From Burkholderiales bacterium Ga0077543 (lineage in GTDB: Bacteria > Pseudomonadota > Gammaproteobacteria > Burkholderiales > Burkholderiaceae_C): a DNA stretch of 64,000 nucleotides. The notes below the pieces were generated by a model. It saw nothing but the letters and a program-made list of their open reading frames with translations, ran no database searches and was not told the DNA's origin. Where the stretch lies: contig LNET01000060.1 of the NCBI GenBank assembly GCA_001464055.1, positions 1 to 64,000 on the forward strand, given 5' to 3'. This document shows, one piece after another, positions 56,011-64,000 of the stretch. Numbering within the stretch: the first letter of the stretch is position 1; the number at the start of each line of letters is the position of its first letter. The position numbers were made by a program, and so were the translations under genes.

Positions 56011-56646
56011 TTACCTGGCAGCCTGTTCCAGCCGTGCAGCCAGCTTCTCGCGTCCGCCAGTACGCGCAAAGTCCACAGCCGTCAGGCCCTGGTCATTGCG
56101 CAGTCGGGCATCGGCTCCTCTGGTCAGCAGCAGCTGGGCTCCTTCTTCGTTGCCATAGCGCGAAGCCATCATCAAGGGCGTGGTGCCGTTGGGCGAGCGC
56201 GCATCGACGGCCGCCCCCTTGTCCAGCAGCAGCGTCAGCAGCTGCGGCTGCGGGCCGCTGGCGGCGTAATGCAAAGGGGTCCATCCCTCACGGTTGACCT
56301 GCGCGCCATGGGCCAGCAGCTTCTGCGCCCAGTCCACCTGGCCGGCCAGCGCCGCCATCATCAGCGCCGTTTCGTTGGCAGGCGTGGTGGCGTCGACCTT
56401 CAGGTCCGGGTGCGCCAGCAGCGCTGCCATGACTTTCGGGGACTCGTCCCGCACCGCCTGCACCAGGGCTGGCAGGCCCCGTGTGTTGGGTGAATTGGGG
56501 TCGAAGCCGCGCGCCAGCAGTTGGTTGACCGTACGCGCATCGTCGATGTTCACGGCCCTGAAGAAGTCAACATAAGCGTCAGCACGGACTGAAGAAAATC
56601 CAGTGGCGACAACAAGATAAAAAACTATCTTAAGAAATGACTTCAT
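56011..56646 (-). CDS. Exported ankyrin-repeat protein
   Basis: The 211-residue protein has a Lys-containing, strongly hydrophobic signal (Phe-Leu-Lys-Ile-Val-Phe-Tyr-Leu-Val-Val) ending near residue 23. About five ankyrin repeats follow (for instance REGWTPLHYAASGPQPQLLTLLL and NGTTPLMMASRYGNEEGAQLLL). It should bind a protein partner in the periplasm. The first codons are unusually AT-rich and overlap the 3' end of tatD by 17 bp, so it is translated from the same message. Related genes often accompany tatD in Burkholderiales. Confidence 0.85.
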   Translation of the reverse strand: MKSFLKIVFYLVVATGFSSVRADAYVDFFRAVNIDDARTVNQLLARGFDPNSPNTRGLPALVQAVRDESPKVMAALLAHPDLKVDATTPANETALMMAALAGQVDWAQKLLAHGAQVNREGWTPLHYAASGPQPQLLTLLLDKGAAVDARSPNGTTPLMMASRYGNEEGAQLLLTRGADARLRNDQGLTAVDFARTGGREKLAARLEQAAR

Positions 56647-57442
56647 CTTCGTTGGTGGCGTGGAGCGCTGCAATGGCAAACAGCTGCTCGAAGTTGCGGG
56701 TGGTGGCGCGGGCCACTTCGGCCACGTCCAGGCCTTTGAGTTCGGCCAGCTGCGCCGCCACATGCGGCACGTAGGCCGGGCTGTTGGTCTTGCCGCGGTA
56801 GGGCACCGGTGCCAGGTAGGGGCTGTCGGTCTCGATCAGGCAGCGGTCCAGCGGAACCTGGCGGGCCACGTCGCGCAGGGCCTGGGCGTTGCGGAAGGTC
56901 AGGATGCCCGAAAACGAGATGTGGAAACCCAGGGCCAGGGCGGCGCTGGCGACTTCCTGGGTTTCGGTGAAGCAGTGGAACACGCCGCGCACTGCGCCCT
57001 GGCCTTCTTCGGCCAGGATGGCCAGGGTGTCGACGCTGGCGTCACGGGTGTGCACGACCAGCGGCAGGCCGGTGGCACGCGCAGCGCGGATGTGCACGCG
57101 AAAACGTTCGCGCTGCCAGGCCATGTCGGCCACGCTGCGGCCGTTCAGGCGGTAGTAGTCCAGCCCGGTTTCGCCGATGGCCACCACGCGCGGGCGCGCC
57201 GCACGCTGCACCAGGTCGTCGACCGTGGGTTCCTGCACGCCTTCGTTGTCGGGGTGCACGCCCACGGTGGCCCAGAAGTTGTCGAAGCCTGTGGCCAGCG
57301 CGTGCACCTCGTCGAACTCTTCCAGCGTGGTGCAGATGCACAGCGCGCGGTCGACGCCGGCAGCCGACATGTCGCGGCGGATGTCGGGCAGCCGGGCCTG
57401 CAGTTCGGGAAAGCTCAGGTGGCAGTGCGAGTCGACGAACAT
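56630..57442 (-). CDS. tatD: TatD-family metal-dependent hydrolase (DNase)
   Basis: The 270-residue barrel shows all TatD metal ligands: VDSHCHL near the start, IGETGLDYY (Glu near 94), VVHTRD (His), GVFHCFT (His) and IETDSPYL (Asp near 206). TatD-type enzymes act as 3'-5' exonucleases or deoxyribonucleases in DNA repair or turnover. It is 17 bp after the PilZ gene and belongs to the conserved mltG-tmk-holB-pilZ-tatD group. Confidence 0.92.
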   Translation of the reverse strand: MFVDSHCHLSFPELQARLPDIRRDMSAAGVDRALCICTTLEEFDEVHALATGFDNFWATVGVHPDNEGVQEPTVDDLVQRAARPRVVAIGETGLDYYRLNGRSVADMAWQRERFRVHIRAARATGLPLVVHTRDASVDTLAILAEEGQGAVRGVFHCFTETQEVASAALALGFHISFSGILTFRNAQALRDVARQVPLDRCLIETDSPYLAPVPYRGKTNSPAYVPHVAAQLAELKGLDVAEVARATTRNFEQLFAIAALHATNEDEVIS

Positions 57443-57459
57443 CGGGGCCGCAGCGTCGG

Positions 57460-57933
57460 CTAGAGCGTCTGCGTGGGCTTGGCCGACGACACGCTGGTGC
57501 CGAGGATTTCCTCGATCTTGATCTTCAGCTGCCGGGTCTTGTCGTCGTTCGGGAAACGTACGCCCACGCCCTGCGTGCGGCCGCCGGAGGCGTTGGCGGG
57601 GGTCAGCCAGGCCACCTTGCCGGCCACCGGAAAGCGCTGCGGGTCGTCGGGCAACGACATCAGCAGATAGATATCGTCGCCCAGGCGGTAGTCGCGCGTG
57701 GTGGGCACGAACAGGCCGCCATCGGTCAGAAGCGGCATGTAGGCGGCATACAAGGCGCCTTTTTCGCGAAACACCAGCTGGATGACGCTGGGGCGGGCGC
57801 CGCTGGCCGCCGCGGCGCCGGGGTTGCCGGCACCGGCCGCACCCTGTGCCGGGCCGGCCGCGGGCGACGCCGCGCCCACCGGCAGGATCGACGGACCCGG
57901 GTTGGCTGGTTTGGTGGGCGCACGCTCGTTCAT
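57460..57933 (-). CDS. PilZ-domain protein (PilZ/type IV pilus-type)
   Basis: The 157-residue protein has an Ala/Pro/Gly-rich N-terminal tail (about 1-45) and a PilZ core: IQLVFREKGALYAAYMPLLTDGGLFVPT, IYLLMSLPDDPQRFPVAGKVAWLTP, GVGVRFP and a C-terminal helix. The Arg-rich and DxSxxG cyclic-di-GMP motifs are not intact, as in PilZ proper, which binds PilB rather than the nucleotide. ATG 57933 overlaps the holB stop as ATGA. Confidence 0.85.
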   Translation of the reverse strand: MNERAPTKPANPGPSILPVGAASPAAGPAQGAAGAGNPGAAAASGARPSVIQLVFREKGALYAAYMPLLTDGGLFVPTTRDYRLGDDIYLLMSLPDDPQRFPVAGKVAWLTPANASGGRTQGVGVRFPNDDKTRQLKIKIEEILGTSVSSAKPTQTL

Positions 57934-59015
57934 CGGCTCAGTGTAGCGAAGCCCTGCCCGGCTGCGGGCAGGCGGGCTGTACCACCAGGCCGGGCTGGTG
58001 CCAAAGCTTGCCGCCCTTGCTGGATCAATGCATCGGCCAGCAGTGCTTCGCTCCAGGGGTGGTCGGCGTGACGCGCCACCCGCGCCAGTTCCGTGGCCCA
58101 GTCCAGCAGCGCGGCCAGGTTGGCGGGCTGGCCCAGGCTGGCAACCGGAAAGTACCGGCCAGCACCACCGACAGCCATCGCCATGGCGTCGTGACAAAGC
58201 TTCTGCAACGCGTCGACCAGCAAGGGCGGCGCCCAGCCCGCCACGGCCGTGGCATTGCCGCGCGCCACGGCCGCCGGCAATGCCGTCCAGGCTGCCGCGT
58301 CCACACCGGAACGTGCCAGCGCCAGCGCTTCCAGCGGCCGGCCGTTGCAGGCGGCCAGCAGCACTTCGGCTTGCGCCACGCCCTGCCCGGCCAGCCAGGT
58401 GCTGGCTGCGCCGGGTTCCGGCGGCAGCAGGGCCACGCTCTGGCAACGGCTGCGCACCGTGGGCAGCAGGTGGGCCGGGTCGGCCGTGGTCAACAACAGC
58501 CGGGTGCCAGCGGGGGGTTCTTCCAGCGTCTTCAGCAGTGCGCTGGCCGACTGGTAGTTCATGGTGTCGGCGGGGTGCAGCACCACCACCTTGCCGCGGC
58601 CGCGGGCGCTGGTCTTGTGCGACCAGTCGATCAGCGTGCGCACTTCGGTGATGCGGATCTGGCGGCTGGGCTTGCGTTTCAGGTCTTCGCCCTCGGCCTT
58701 GTCGTCGGCCACCAGCCAGCCGGTCTCGCGACGCAGGGTTTCCGGCAGCAGCACGAACAGGTCGGGGTGCAGGCCCGACTGCACCAGCTTGCAGCTGCCA
58801 CAGCGGCCGCAGGGCGTCACCGCCGGGGTGGCGCTTTCGCACAGCAGCGCCTGGGCCAGCGCCAGCACAAATTCCAGCGCGCCCACGCCGGCCGCGCCAT
58901 GCACCAGCGTGGCATGGCCACGCGCTTGCGCGTGCATGCGGGTCAGCACTTCGCCCAGCGGGGCGGCCAGCCAGGGCAGGGGCAGCTGGCCCTGGGCGTC
59001 GGCCACGGGCATCAT
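57930..59015 (-). CDS. holB: DNA polymerase III delta-prime subunit
   Basis: The 361-residue clamp-loader subunit has a zinc-binding loop (Cys-Glu-Ser, then [17 protein letters not shown]), a degenerate Walker A ([12 protein letters not shown] in place of GKT, as usual for delta-prime), [42 protein letters not shown] and a C-terminal helical domain. It completes the gamma-complex that loads the beta clamp. Both ends are ATGA overlaps, with tmk upstream and pilZ downstream. Confidence 0.93.
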   Translation of the reverse strand: MMPVADAQGQLPLPWLAAPLGEVLTRMHAQARGHATLVHGAAGVGALEFVLALAQALLCESATPAVTPCGRCGSCKLVQSGLHPDLFVLLPETLRRETGWLVADDKAEGEDLKRKPSRQIRITEVRTLIDWSHKTSARGRGKVVVLHPADTMNYQSASALLKTLEEPPAGTRLLLTTADPAHLLPTVRSRCQSVALLPPEPGAASTWLAGQGVAQAEVLLAACNGRPLEALALARSGVDAAAWTALPAAVARGNATAVAGWAPPLLVDALQKLCHDAMAMAVGGAGRYFPVASLGQPANLAALLDWATELARVARHADHPWSEALLADALIQQGRQALAPARPGGTARLPAAGQGFATLSR

Positions 59016-59656
59016 GCGGCGTCACCCCCCGGCCAGCGGGCCTGCAGCGCGGCTTGCACCCCTCGCCACACGACTTCACGCCCGGCCGCGGCATCGATCC
59101 GGACGAAGCGCGCGGGGTCGGCCGCGGCGCGGGCGGCGTAGCCGGCATTGACGCGGCCGAAGAAGGCCTCGTCCTGGGCCTCGAAGCGGTCGGGCTCGCG
59201 CACCGCGGCGCGGCGTGCCGCAGCCGTGGCTGCAGGGGCGTCGAACCACAGCGTCAGGTCGGGCTGGCGGCCCTGCTGCACCCAGTCTTCCAGCTGCGCC
59301 AGCAGCGCCAGGTCGAAGCCGCGGCCGGCGCCCTGGTAGGCGAAGCTGGCATCGGTGAAGCGGTCGCACAGCACCCAGGCACCGCGAGCCAGCGCCGGGC
59401 CGATGACCTGCTGCAGGTGGTCGCGCCGCGCTGCGAACACCAGCAGGGCTTCGGTCAGCGGGTCCATCGGGCGGTGCAGCACCAGGTCACGCAGGCTTTC
59501 GGCCAGCGGGGTGCCACCGGGTTCGCGCGTGCTCACGACCTCGTGCCCGCGCGCCTGCAACCAGGCCTGGATGGCGGCCAGGTGGGTGCTCTTGCCCGCG
59601 CCGTCGATGCCTTCCAGCGTGATGAAGCGGCCCGGGGCCTGGTCTGCCGGCTTCAT
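59012..59656 (-). CDS. tmk: Thymidylate kinase
   Basis: The 214-residue kinase phosphorylates dTMP to dTDP. The P-loop is [15 protein letters not shown] near 10-24, the dTMP-binding [13 protein letters not shown] follows, then [19 protein letters not shown] with the DR motif, and a lid region. Both ends overlap their neighbours (mltG and holB) as ATGA. Confidence 0.96.
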   Translation of the reverse strand: MKPADQAPGRFITLEGIDGAGKSTHLAAIQAWLQARGHEVVSTREPGGTPLAESLRDLVLHRPMDPLTEALLVFAARRDHLQQVIGPALARGAWVLCDRFTDASFAYQGAGRGFDLALLAQLEDWVQQGRQPDLTLWFDAPAATAAARRAAVREPDRFEAQDEAFFGRVNAGYAARAAADPARFVRIDAAAGREVVWRGVQAALQARWPGGDAA

Positions 59657-60684
59657 CGGCCGCCGCGCTGGTATTGGTTCACGGCGCGATTATGGTCGGC
59701 CAGGTTTTCGCTGAAGACGCTGCGCCCGCTGCCGTCGCTCATCGACACAAAGTACAAAGCCTTGGTGGCCGTGGGGCGCACTGCGGCACGCAGCGAAGCG
59801 GTGCCGGGCAGTGCGATCGGGGTGGGCGGCAGGCCGGCGCGGGTGTAGGTGTTGAAGGGCGTGTCGGTTTCCAGGTCGCGCCGGCGCAGGTTGCCGTCGA
59901 AGGACTCGCCCATGCCGTAGATGACCGTGGGGTCGGTCTGCAGCCGCATGCCGATGCGCAGCCGGTTGATGAAGACGCCTGCGACCTGGCCCCGTTCCGC
60001 GGCCAGGCCGGTTTCCTTCTCGACGATGGAAGCCAGGATCAAGGCTTCGTCGGCGCTCTTCAGCGGCGTGTCGGGCGCACGTTCGGCCCAGGCAGCGTCC
60101 AGTTGCTGCTGCAGCGCGCGGTGAGCGCGCTTGAGCACCGTCAGGTCGCTGACCCCGCGGCTGTAGCGGTAGGTATCTGGGAAAAACCGCCCCTCGGCCG
60201 GGATGCCCGGGCTGCCCACGGCGGCCATCAACTGCGCTTCGTCCATGCCGGCCGTGGTGGGCTTGAGTTCCGGCGCACGGGCCAGGGCTTCGCGCATCTG
60301 GCGAAAGGTCCAGCCCTCGATGAAGCGCACCGACTCCATGGCTTCGTCGCCCTGCACCATCTTCGCCAGCAGGCTGCGCGGGGTGGCGCCGGCCTCGACT
60401 TCGTAGCTGCCGGCGCGGATCAGTCGGCTCTGGCCCGACCAGCGGAACCATTCGAACAACCAGCGCGGCTGCGTCTGCACGCCGGCCTCCACCCAGGCCT
60501 GCGCCACGGCGCGGGGCGTGGTGCCGGGCTCGATCGACAGTTCCACCTGGGGCGTTCGCAGCGGCAGCGGCGCGTCCAGCCACCTCCAGGCCAGCCAGGC
60601 TGCGGCCGCGGCAGACAGCGCCAGCAACAGCAGCACGATGGCCAGCCACCGGGCCAGCAGGGCGAAGGATGACCGGCTCGACAT
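59653..60684 (-). CDS. mltG: Endolytic murein transglycosylase MltG
   Basis: The 343-residue inner-membrane protein (one N-terminal helix about 8-30) has the YceG domain. There [12 protein letters not shown], a LysM-like subdomain, [17 protein letters not shown], and the catalytic Glu in [11 protein letters not shown] lead to [10 protein letters not shown] and [10 protein letters not shown]. MltG cuts nascent peptidoglycan strands and is thought to end their growth. ATG 60684 is only 22 bp from the divergent ygfZ start. It heads the mltG-tmk-holB-pilZ-tatD-ankyrin unit. Confidence 0.95.
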   Translation of the reverse strand: MSSRSSFALLARWLAIVLLLLALSAAAAAWLAWRWLDAPLPLRTPQVELSIEPGTTPRAVAQAWVEAGVQTQPRWLFEWFRWSGQSRLIRAGSYEVEAGATPRSLLAKMVQGDEAMESVRFIEGWTFRQMREALARAPELKPTTAGMDEAQLMAAVGSPGIPAEGRFFPDTYRYSRGVSDLTVLKRAHRALQQQLDAAWAERAPDTPLKSADEALILASIVEKETGLAAERGQVAGVFINRLRIGMRLQTDPTVIYGMGESFDGNLRRRDLETDTPFNTYTRAGLPPTPIALPGTASLRAAVRPTATKALYFVSMSDGSGRSVFSENLADHNRAVNQYQRGGR

Positions 60685-60706
60685 GGCGGCTGATGATAAT
60701 GACAGC

Positions 60707-61645
60707 ATGAGCCTGCCCAACCCACCTTCCGCCCTGCCCCCACTTGAAGGCGTCGTGCGCCTGGCCGACTGGGGCGTGATACGCGCCGCTGGCGACGAAG
60801 CCGCGAAGTTCCTGCACGGCCAGCTGACGCAGGACATCGACCACCTGGCAGCCGGTCGCGCGGTGCTTGCGGGCTACTGCTCGGCCAAGGGCCGCCTGCA
60901 GGCCAGCTTCGTGGCCTGGCGACCGGCGCCCGACGAAGTGCTGCTGGCCTGCAGCGCCGACCTGCTGCCCGCGGTGCTGAAGCGGCTGCAGATGTTCGTG
61001 CTGCGCGCGCGCTGCAAGCTCAGCGACGCCAGCGCCGATTGGCCGTTGTGGGGCGTGGCGGGTACCGGGGGCGGGCCGGCAGACGCGCCCGTCTGGGCGG
61101 CCTGGCAGGCCAGGGGCCAGCACGCGCTGCGGCTGCCCGACGCCCTGGTCGAAGGCGTGTCGGTGCCGCGCTGGCTGCATGCCGGCCTTGTTCCACCCGC
61201 CGGGCCGGTGCTGGACCTGGCTGTCTGGCAGGCGCTGGAAGCCGCCAGCGGCGTGGCCCGCGTCGTCGCCGCCACCAGCGAACAGTTCGTGCCGCAGATG
61301 GTGAACCTGGAACTGGTGGGTGGCGTCAATTTCCAGAAGGGCTGCTACCCCGGCCAGGAAGTGGTGGCGCGCAGCCAGTACCGCGGCACGATCAAGCGCC
61401 GCGCCCAGGTGCTGCAAGGCACTGTCCCGCTGCTGCCCGGGCAGGAGGTCTTCCACAGCGCCGACCCCGGCCAGCCCGCAGGCATGGTGGTGCTGTCCGG
61501 CAGCCTGTCGGCCGGGCGGCAGCTGGCGCTGGTGGAGCTGAAGCTGGCGGCGCTGGAAGGCGGCAGCCTGCATGCCGGCAGCGCCGAAGGGCCTGTCCTG
61601 CACCTGGCCGCCCTGCCCTACGCCATTCCCAACGAACCGGCTTGA
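60707..61645 (+). CDS. ygfZ: YgfZ/GcvT-like tRNA/Fe-S cluster maintenance protein
   Basis: The 312-residue protein has the GcvT-like fold and the family's signature KGCYPGQE (211-218), in which the Cys is critical. LTQDIDHLAAGRAVLAGYCSAKGRL near 40-64 matches the folate-binding face. YgfZ/IbaG-type proteins support MiaB-like Fe-S enzymes in tRNA modification. ATG 60707 lies 22 bp from the divergent mltG start. Confidence 0.93.
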   Translation: MSLPNPPSALPPLEGVVRLADWGVIRAAGDEAAKFLHGQLTQDIDHLAAGRAVLAGYCSAKGRLQASFVAWRPAPDEVLLACSADLLPAVLKRLQMFVLRARCKLSDASADWPLWGVAGTGGGPADAPVWAAWQARGQHALRLPDALVEGVSVPRWLHAGLVPPAGPVLDLAVWQALEAASGVARVVAATSEQFVPQMVNLELVGGVNFQKGCYPGQEVVARSQYRGTIKRRAQVLQGTVPLLPGQEVFHSADPGQPAGMVVLSGSLSAGRQLALVELKLAALEGGSLHAGSAEGPVLHLAALPYAIPNEPA

Positions 61646-61659
61646 ACGCTGCCGGCGCC

Positions 61660-61962
61660 ATGCGCAGCCTGTTCGTCTACTGGAAGGTGGCGCCGGAACT
61701 GTCTGCAGCGGCCCTGCAGGCGGCCCGCGGCTGGCAGGCCGAGCTGCGGGCTGCGCACCCGGGTCTGCACACCGGCCTGTACCGGCGCAGCGACGCAGCC
61801 GCCCGCGCCGAGGGCAGCGTGACCTGCATGGAAACCTATGCCGTCGAAGGCGGTGTCGGCCCGGCGCTGCAGGCCGCCATCGATGCTGCTGCCAGTGCCG
61901 GTTTGATGCCGCTGGGCGCGCCGCGCCGGCACGTGGAGTGTTTCGACGCCGTCGACGCCTGA
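61660..61962 (+). CDS. DUF4936 family protein
   Basis: The 100-residue protein begins MRSLFVYWKVAPELSAAALQ and continues with GLYRRSDAAAR and TCMETYAVEGG, the DUF4936 pattern of Burkholderiales, possibly an alpha-beta dimer barrel. It follows ygfZ by 14 bp, with which it is often paired. Its function is unknown. A TTG that overlaps the ygfZ stop (TTGA) is an alternative start, six residues longer. Confidence 0.8.
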   Translation: MRSLFVYWKVAPELSAAALQAARGWQAELRAAHPGLHTGLYRRSDAAARAEGSVTCMETYAVEGGVGPALQAAIDAAASAGLMPLGAPRRHVECFDAVDA

Positions 61963-61986
61963 TCGCCGCCTGACCAGGTTGCTGGT

Positions 61987-62877
61987 TCAGGCCAGCCGCA
62001 GCCCCATCGGCACATGCGGCACACCGCCCAGCAGCAGCGGTTCGGCATGGGCCACGGCAAAACCGGCCCGGGCGTAAAAGCCGACCGCGCTGCGCTGGGC
62101 CTGCAGCCGCAGCATGTGCAGCCCCTGCTGGCGCGCCTGGGCCACCAGGGCCGACAACAGCGCCCGCCCGACACCACCCCCGCGCACGGCCTGCAGCACC
62201 GACATGCGGCTGACCTGGCCGATGCGCCCGTCGTCGCTGGCCAACCGGCCGCAGCCCACCGCCAGCCCCATGCGGTTGCGCGCCAGCGCATGGGTGGCCG
62301 TGGCGTCGTCGGCGTCGATGGCAGCAGCCTCGGGTTGGCCCAGTTCATCGGCCCAGACGGCCTGGCGCAATGCCGCTGTTTCCGTGGCCAGGCCGCGCCA
62401 GGCCGCAGTCTCGACGTCGAGCATCGAGCCCCCGGCCTCGAACCGGTCCAGCGCCGCCCGCAGTGAAGGCGGCACCGGGCGGCTGGTCTGGGTCGCGGGG
62501 TCGGCAAACACGTACACCAGTTCACCGTGCACCAGCCGCTGTTCGCCGCGAAACAGCGCGGCCTTGAACAGCATCGAGCTGTTGCCGATGCGGGCGCAGC
62601 GCAGACCCACGTCGCAGGCGTCGTCGTAGCGGGCCGATCCCTCGTATTCCAGGGTGGCCTTGCGCACGTACAGGTCTCCCTGCAGGGCGTGCATGGTCTC
62701 GTGGTAAGGCAGCGCCAGCGCGCGCCAGTAGGCGGCCACGGCGGTGTCGAAGTACATCAGGTAGTGGCCGTTGAAGACGATCTTCTGCATGTCGACCTCG
62801 GCCCAGCGAACGCGCAGGCGGTCGAAGAAGCGGAAGTCGTCGCGTTGCGGGTTCGCGTCGTGTGCAGGTGCGGTCAT
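61987..62877 (-). CDS. Fusion of a hotdog acyl-CoA thioesterase (YbgC-like) with a GNAT acetyltransferase
   Basis: The 296-residue chain has a 4HBT/YbgC thioesterase (about 15-130: RWAEVDMQKIVFNGHYLMYFD with the catalytic Asp near 29, then ATLEYEGSARYDD) followed by a GNAT domain (about 160-295: RMSVLQAVRGGGVGRALLSALVAQARQ, the acetyl-CoA site, then FYARAGFA). The two are normally separate. The fusion would place acyl-CoA hydrolysis and acyl transfer together, or one part may be regulatory. It lies 6 bp before an esterase gene's end on the same strand. Confidence 0.88.
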   Translation of the reverse strand: MTAPAHDANPQRDDFRFFDRLRVRWAEVDMQKIVFNGHYLMYFDTAVAAYWRALALPYHETMHALQGDLYVRKATLEYEGSARYDDACDVGLRCARIGNSSMLFKAALFRGEQRLVHGELVYVFADPATQTSRPVPPSLRAALDRFEAGGSMLDVETAAWRGLATETAALRQAVWADELGQPEAAAIDADDATATHALARNRMGLAVGCGRLASDDGRIGQVSRMSVLQAVRGGGVGRALLSALVAQARQQGLHMLRLQAQRSAVGFYARAGFAVAHAEPLLLGGVPHVPMGLRLA

Positions 62878-62883
62878 GGTGGT

Positions 62884-63819
62884 TCAGGTTTGCAGGGCCG
62901 CGCGCAGGGCCGCGGCCAGGGTGTCCAGGGCCAGCGGCGCTTCCTTCAGCACGCGGCCCATCTTGATGAAGTCGTGCGTCATGCCGCGCACCAGTTCCAG
63001 TTGCACTGGCACGCCGGCGGCGCGCAGCCGGTCGGCATAGGCCAGGCCTTCGTCGACGAGCGGATCGCATTCGGCCAGCAGCACACAGGCCGGGGCGGTG
63101 TCGTCCACATCGGCCAGCAGCGGCGCGAAGCGCCAGTCGCTGCGCTGGCCATGCGGGATGTACTGGTCGAAGAACCAGGCGATGGTGGTGGCGTCGAGCA
63201 GGAAGCCGTTGGCGAAGAGCTTGTGCGAAGCCGTGTCGGCATGGGCGGTGGTGCCGGGCGTGATCAGCAGTTGCAGCGCCAGCTTCAGTCCGATGTCGCG
63301 CGCGTGCAGTGCACACACTGCCGCCAGCGTGCCGCCGGCGCTGTCGCCGCCCACGGCGATGGGGCCGGCGCGCAGGCCCAGACGGTGCGGGTCGCCGGCC
63401 AGGGCATGCATGGCGGCACAGGCGTCCTCCACCGCCGCGGGGAAGGCATGTTCCGGCGCCAGCCGGTAGTCCAGCGACACCACGGCCACGCCGCTGCGCA
63501 GGGCCAGCTGGCGGCACAGGCTGTCGTGCGTGTCCAGGCCGCCGATGACGAAGCCTCCGCCGTGCAGGTACAGCAGCACCGGCAGTTCAGAATGCCCCGG
63601 GGCGTAAAGACGTGCCGGCCGTGGCTGGCCGTGACCTCCCGGCAGCATGATGTCTTCCACCCGCGCCAACGGCGCCCGCGGCAGGTCCAAAACTTCAGCA
63701 CCTGCCAGGTAGGCAGCGCGCGCCTGCGCCGGCGTCAGCGTGTGAAACGGCGGGCGGCCGGCACGCTGGATGCGGTCCAGCAGGCCGGCCATGGCGGGGG
63801 TGAGGAGTTGCAGCGACAT
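62884..63819 (-). CDS. HSL-family alpha/beta hydrolase (esterase/lipase)
   Basis: The 311-residue esterase has the HGGGFVIGG oxyanion motif (near 83-91), nucleophile GGDSAGGTLA (Ser near 157), a catalytic Asp in ECDPLVDEG and a His in GMTHDF near 284, all in the order of the hormone-sensitive lipase family. It would cleave short-chain esters in the cytoplasm. It ends 6 bp before the thioesterase-acetyltransferase start, so the two are co-transcribed. Confidence 0.9.
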   Translation of the reverse strand: MSLQLLTPAMAGLLDRIQRAGRPPFHTLTPAQARAAYLAGAEVLDLPRAPLARVEDIMLPGGHGQPRPARLYAPGHSELPVLLYLHGGGFVIGGLDTHDSLCRQLALRSGVAVVSLDYRLAPEHAFPAAVEDACAAMHALAGDPHRLGLRAGPIAVGGDSAGGTLAAVCALHARDIGLKLALQLLITPGTTAHADTASHKLFANGFLLDATTIAWFFDQYIPHGQRSDWRFAPLLADVDDTAPACVLLAECDPLVDEGLAYADRLRAAGVPVQLELVRGMTHDFIKMGRVLKEAPLALDTLAAALRAALQT

Positions 63820-63887
63820 CGGCGTGTTCCGGCGGCGGAGCATACTTTCTGCCCTGCCCCCTGGTTCTTCATCCTCCCACAGCACCC

Positions 63888-64000
63888 ATGGCCCGCATCC
63901 TGTACCTGACCCAGATCGACATCGACCCCGGCGTGGTGAGCCTGCTGCGCGCCGAATGCCAGCGCGTGGGCATGCGCCGGCCGCTCGTCGTCACCGACGC
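63888..64000 (+). CDS. Iron-containing alcohol dehydrogenase, N-terminal part (window edge)
   Basis: The frame from ATG 63888 runs off the window. The visible 37 residues (MARILYLTQIDIDPGVVSLL, then GMRRPLVVTD) match the first strand-helix-strand of iron-type alcohol dehydrogenases and maleylacetate reductases. It is divergent from the esterase gene (68 bp). Confidence 0.6.
   Translation, partial: MARILYLTQIDIDPGVVSLLRAECQRVGMRRPLVVTD

Overview
The window is about 70% G+C, with dense, overlapping gene pairs and a gene content typical of a Burkholderiales betaproteobacterium of the Rubrivivax/Leptothrix/Sphaerotilus/Ideonella kind. The evidence is a Bug-type tripartite-tricarboxylate binding protein, PEP-CTERM proteins, DUF3617 and DUF4936 proteins, and the gene order mltG-tmk-holB-pilZ-tatD. 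The genus is an inference. I see no rRNA, tRNA, CRISPR array, insertion sequence or prophage.

Layout. 0-12.5 kb: a Zn alcohol dehydrogenase; two PEP-CTERM proteins (the first behind a good sigma-54 -24/-12 site); moeA divergent from a one-polypeptide tungstate/molybdate-type ABC transporter; a SARP/MalT-like ATPase regulator; and an acyl-CoA ligase with a Bug binding protein. 12.7-20.9 kb: a metal-oxyanion uptake island. It holds a TonB receptor and a methyltransferase on the plus strand, converging on a minus-strand operon of a ModA-like protein without signal peptide, a MolA-like binding protein, a FecCD permease, an ATPase and a MOT1-type transporter. A DUF2478 gene with an internal deletion lies at the head of that operon. 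21.0-24.1 kb: an ExaC/AcoD-type aldehyde dehydrogenase with its DUF779 partner, then a VapBC-type toxin-antitoxin pair. 24.1-35.7 kb: the complete glycogen system, with glgP-glgB-glgX-malQ leftward and glgC-glgA rightward from one divergent promoter region.

35.6-49.9 kb: a DUF3617 protein, a secreted-lipase-like hydrolase, and then a peptide-scavenging locus. A YheO/DauR-like regulator with an S10 carboxypeptidase and an aspartyl-protease lipoprotein is transcribed left. A CapA-like protein, TonB receptor, second S10 peptidase, M19-family dipeptidase, RidA and a peptide-binding protein are transcribed right. The divergent region carries three copies of a TCAAC-N5-GTTGA inverted repeat. 50.0-55.9 kb: an RsbQ-like hydrolase with a PAS-GGDEF-EAL-PAS protein, a thioredoxin-like protein, an orphan rod-protein fragment, and a putative Cys-His-Asp cysteine-protease-like protein. 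56.0-64.0 kb: conserved housekeeping genes (ankyrin protein, tatD, pilZ, holB, tmk, mltG, then ygfZ and a DUF4936 protein on the other strand), a thioesterase-acetyltransferase fusion, an esterase, and the start of an iron-type alcohol dehydrogenase.

The two most interesting units are the TonB/MolABC/MOT1 island, a candidate outer-membrane-to-cytoplasm molybdate or tungstate route, and the DauR-controlled locus, a candidate pathway for peptides with D- or iso-linked residues. Both functions are inferred from family membership and context, not shown by the sequence alone.
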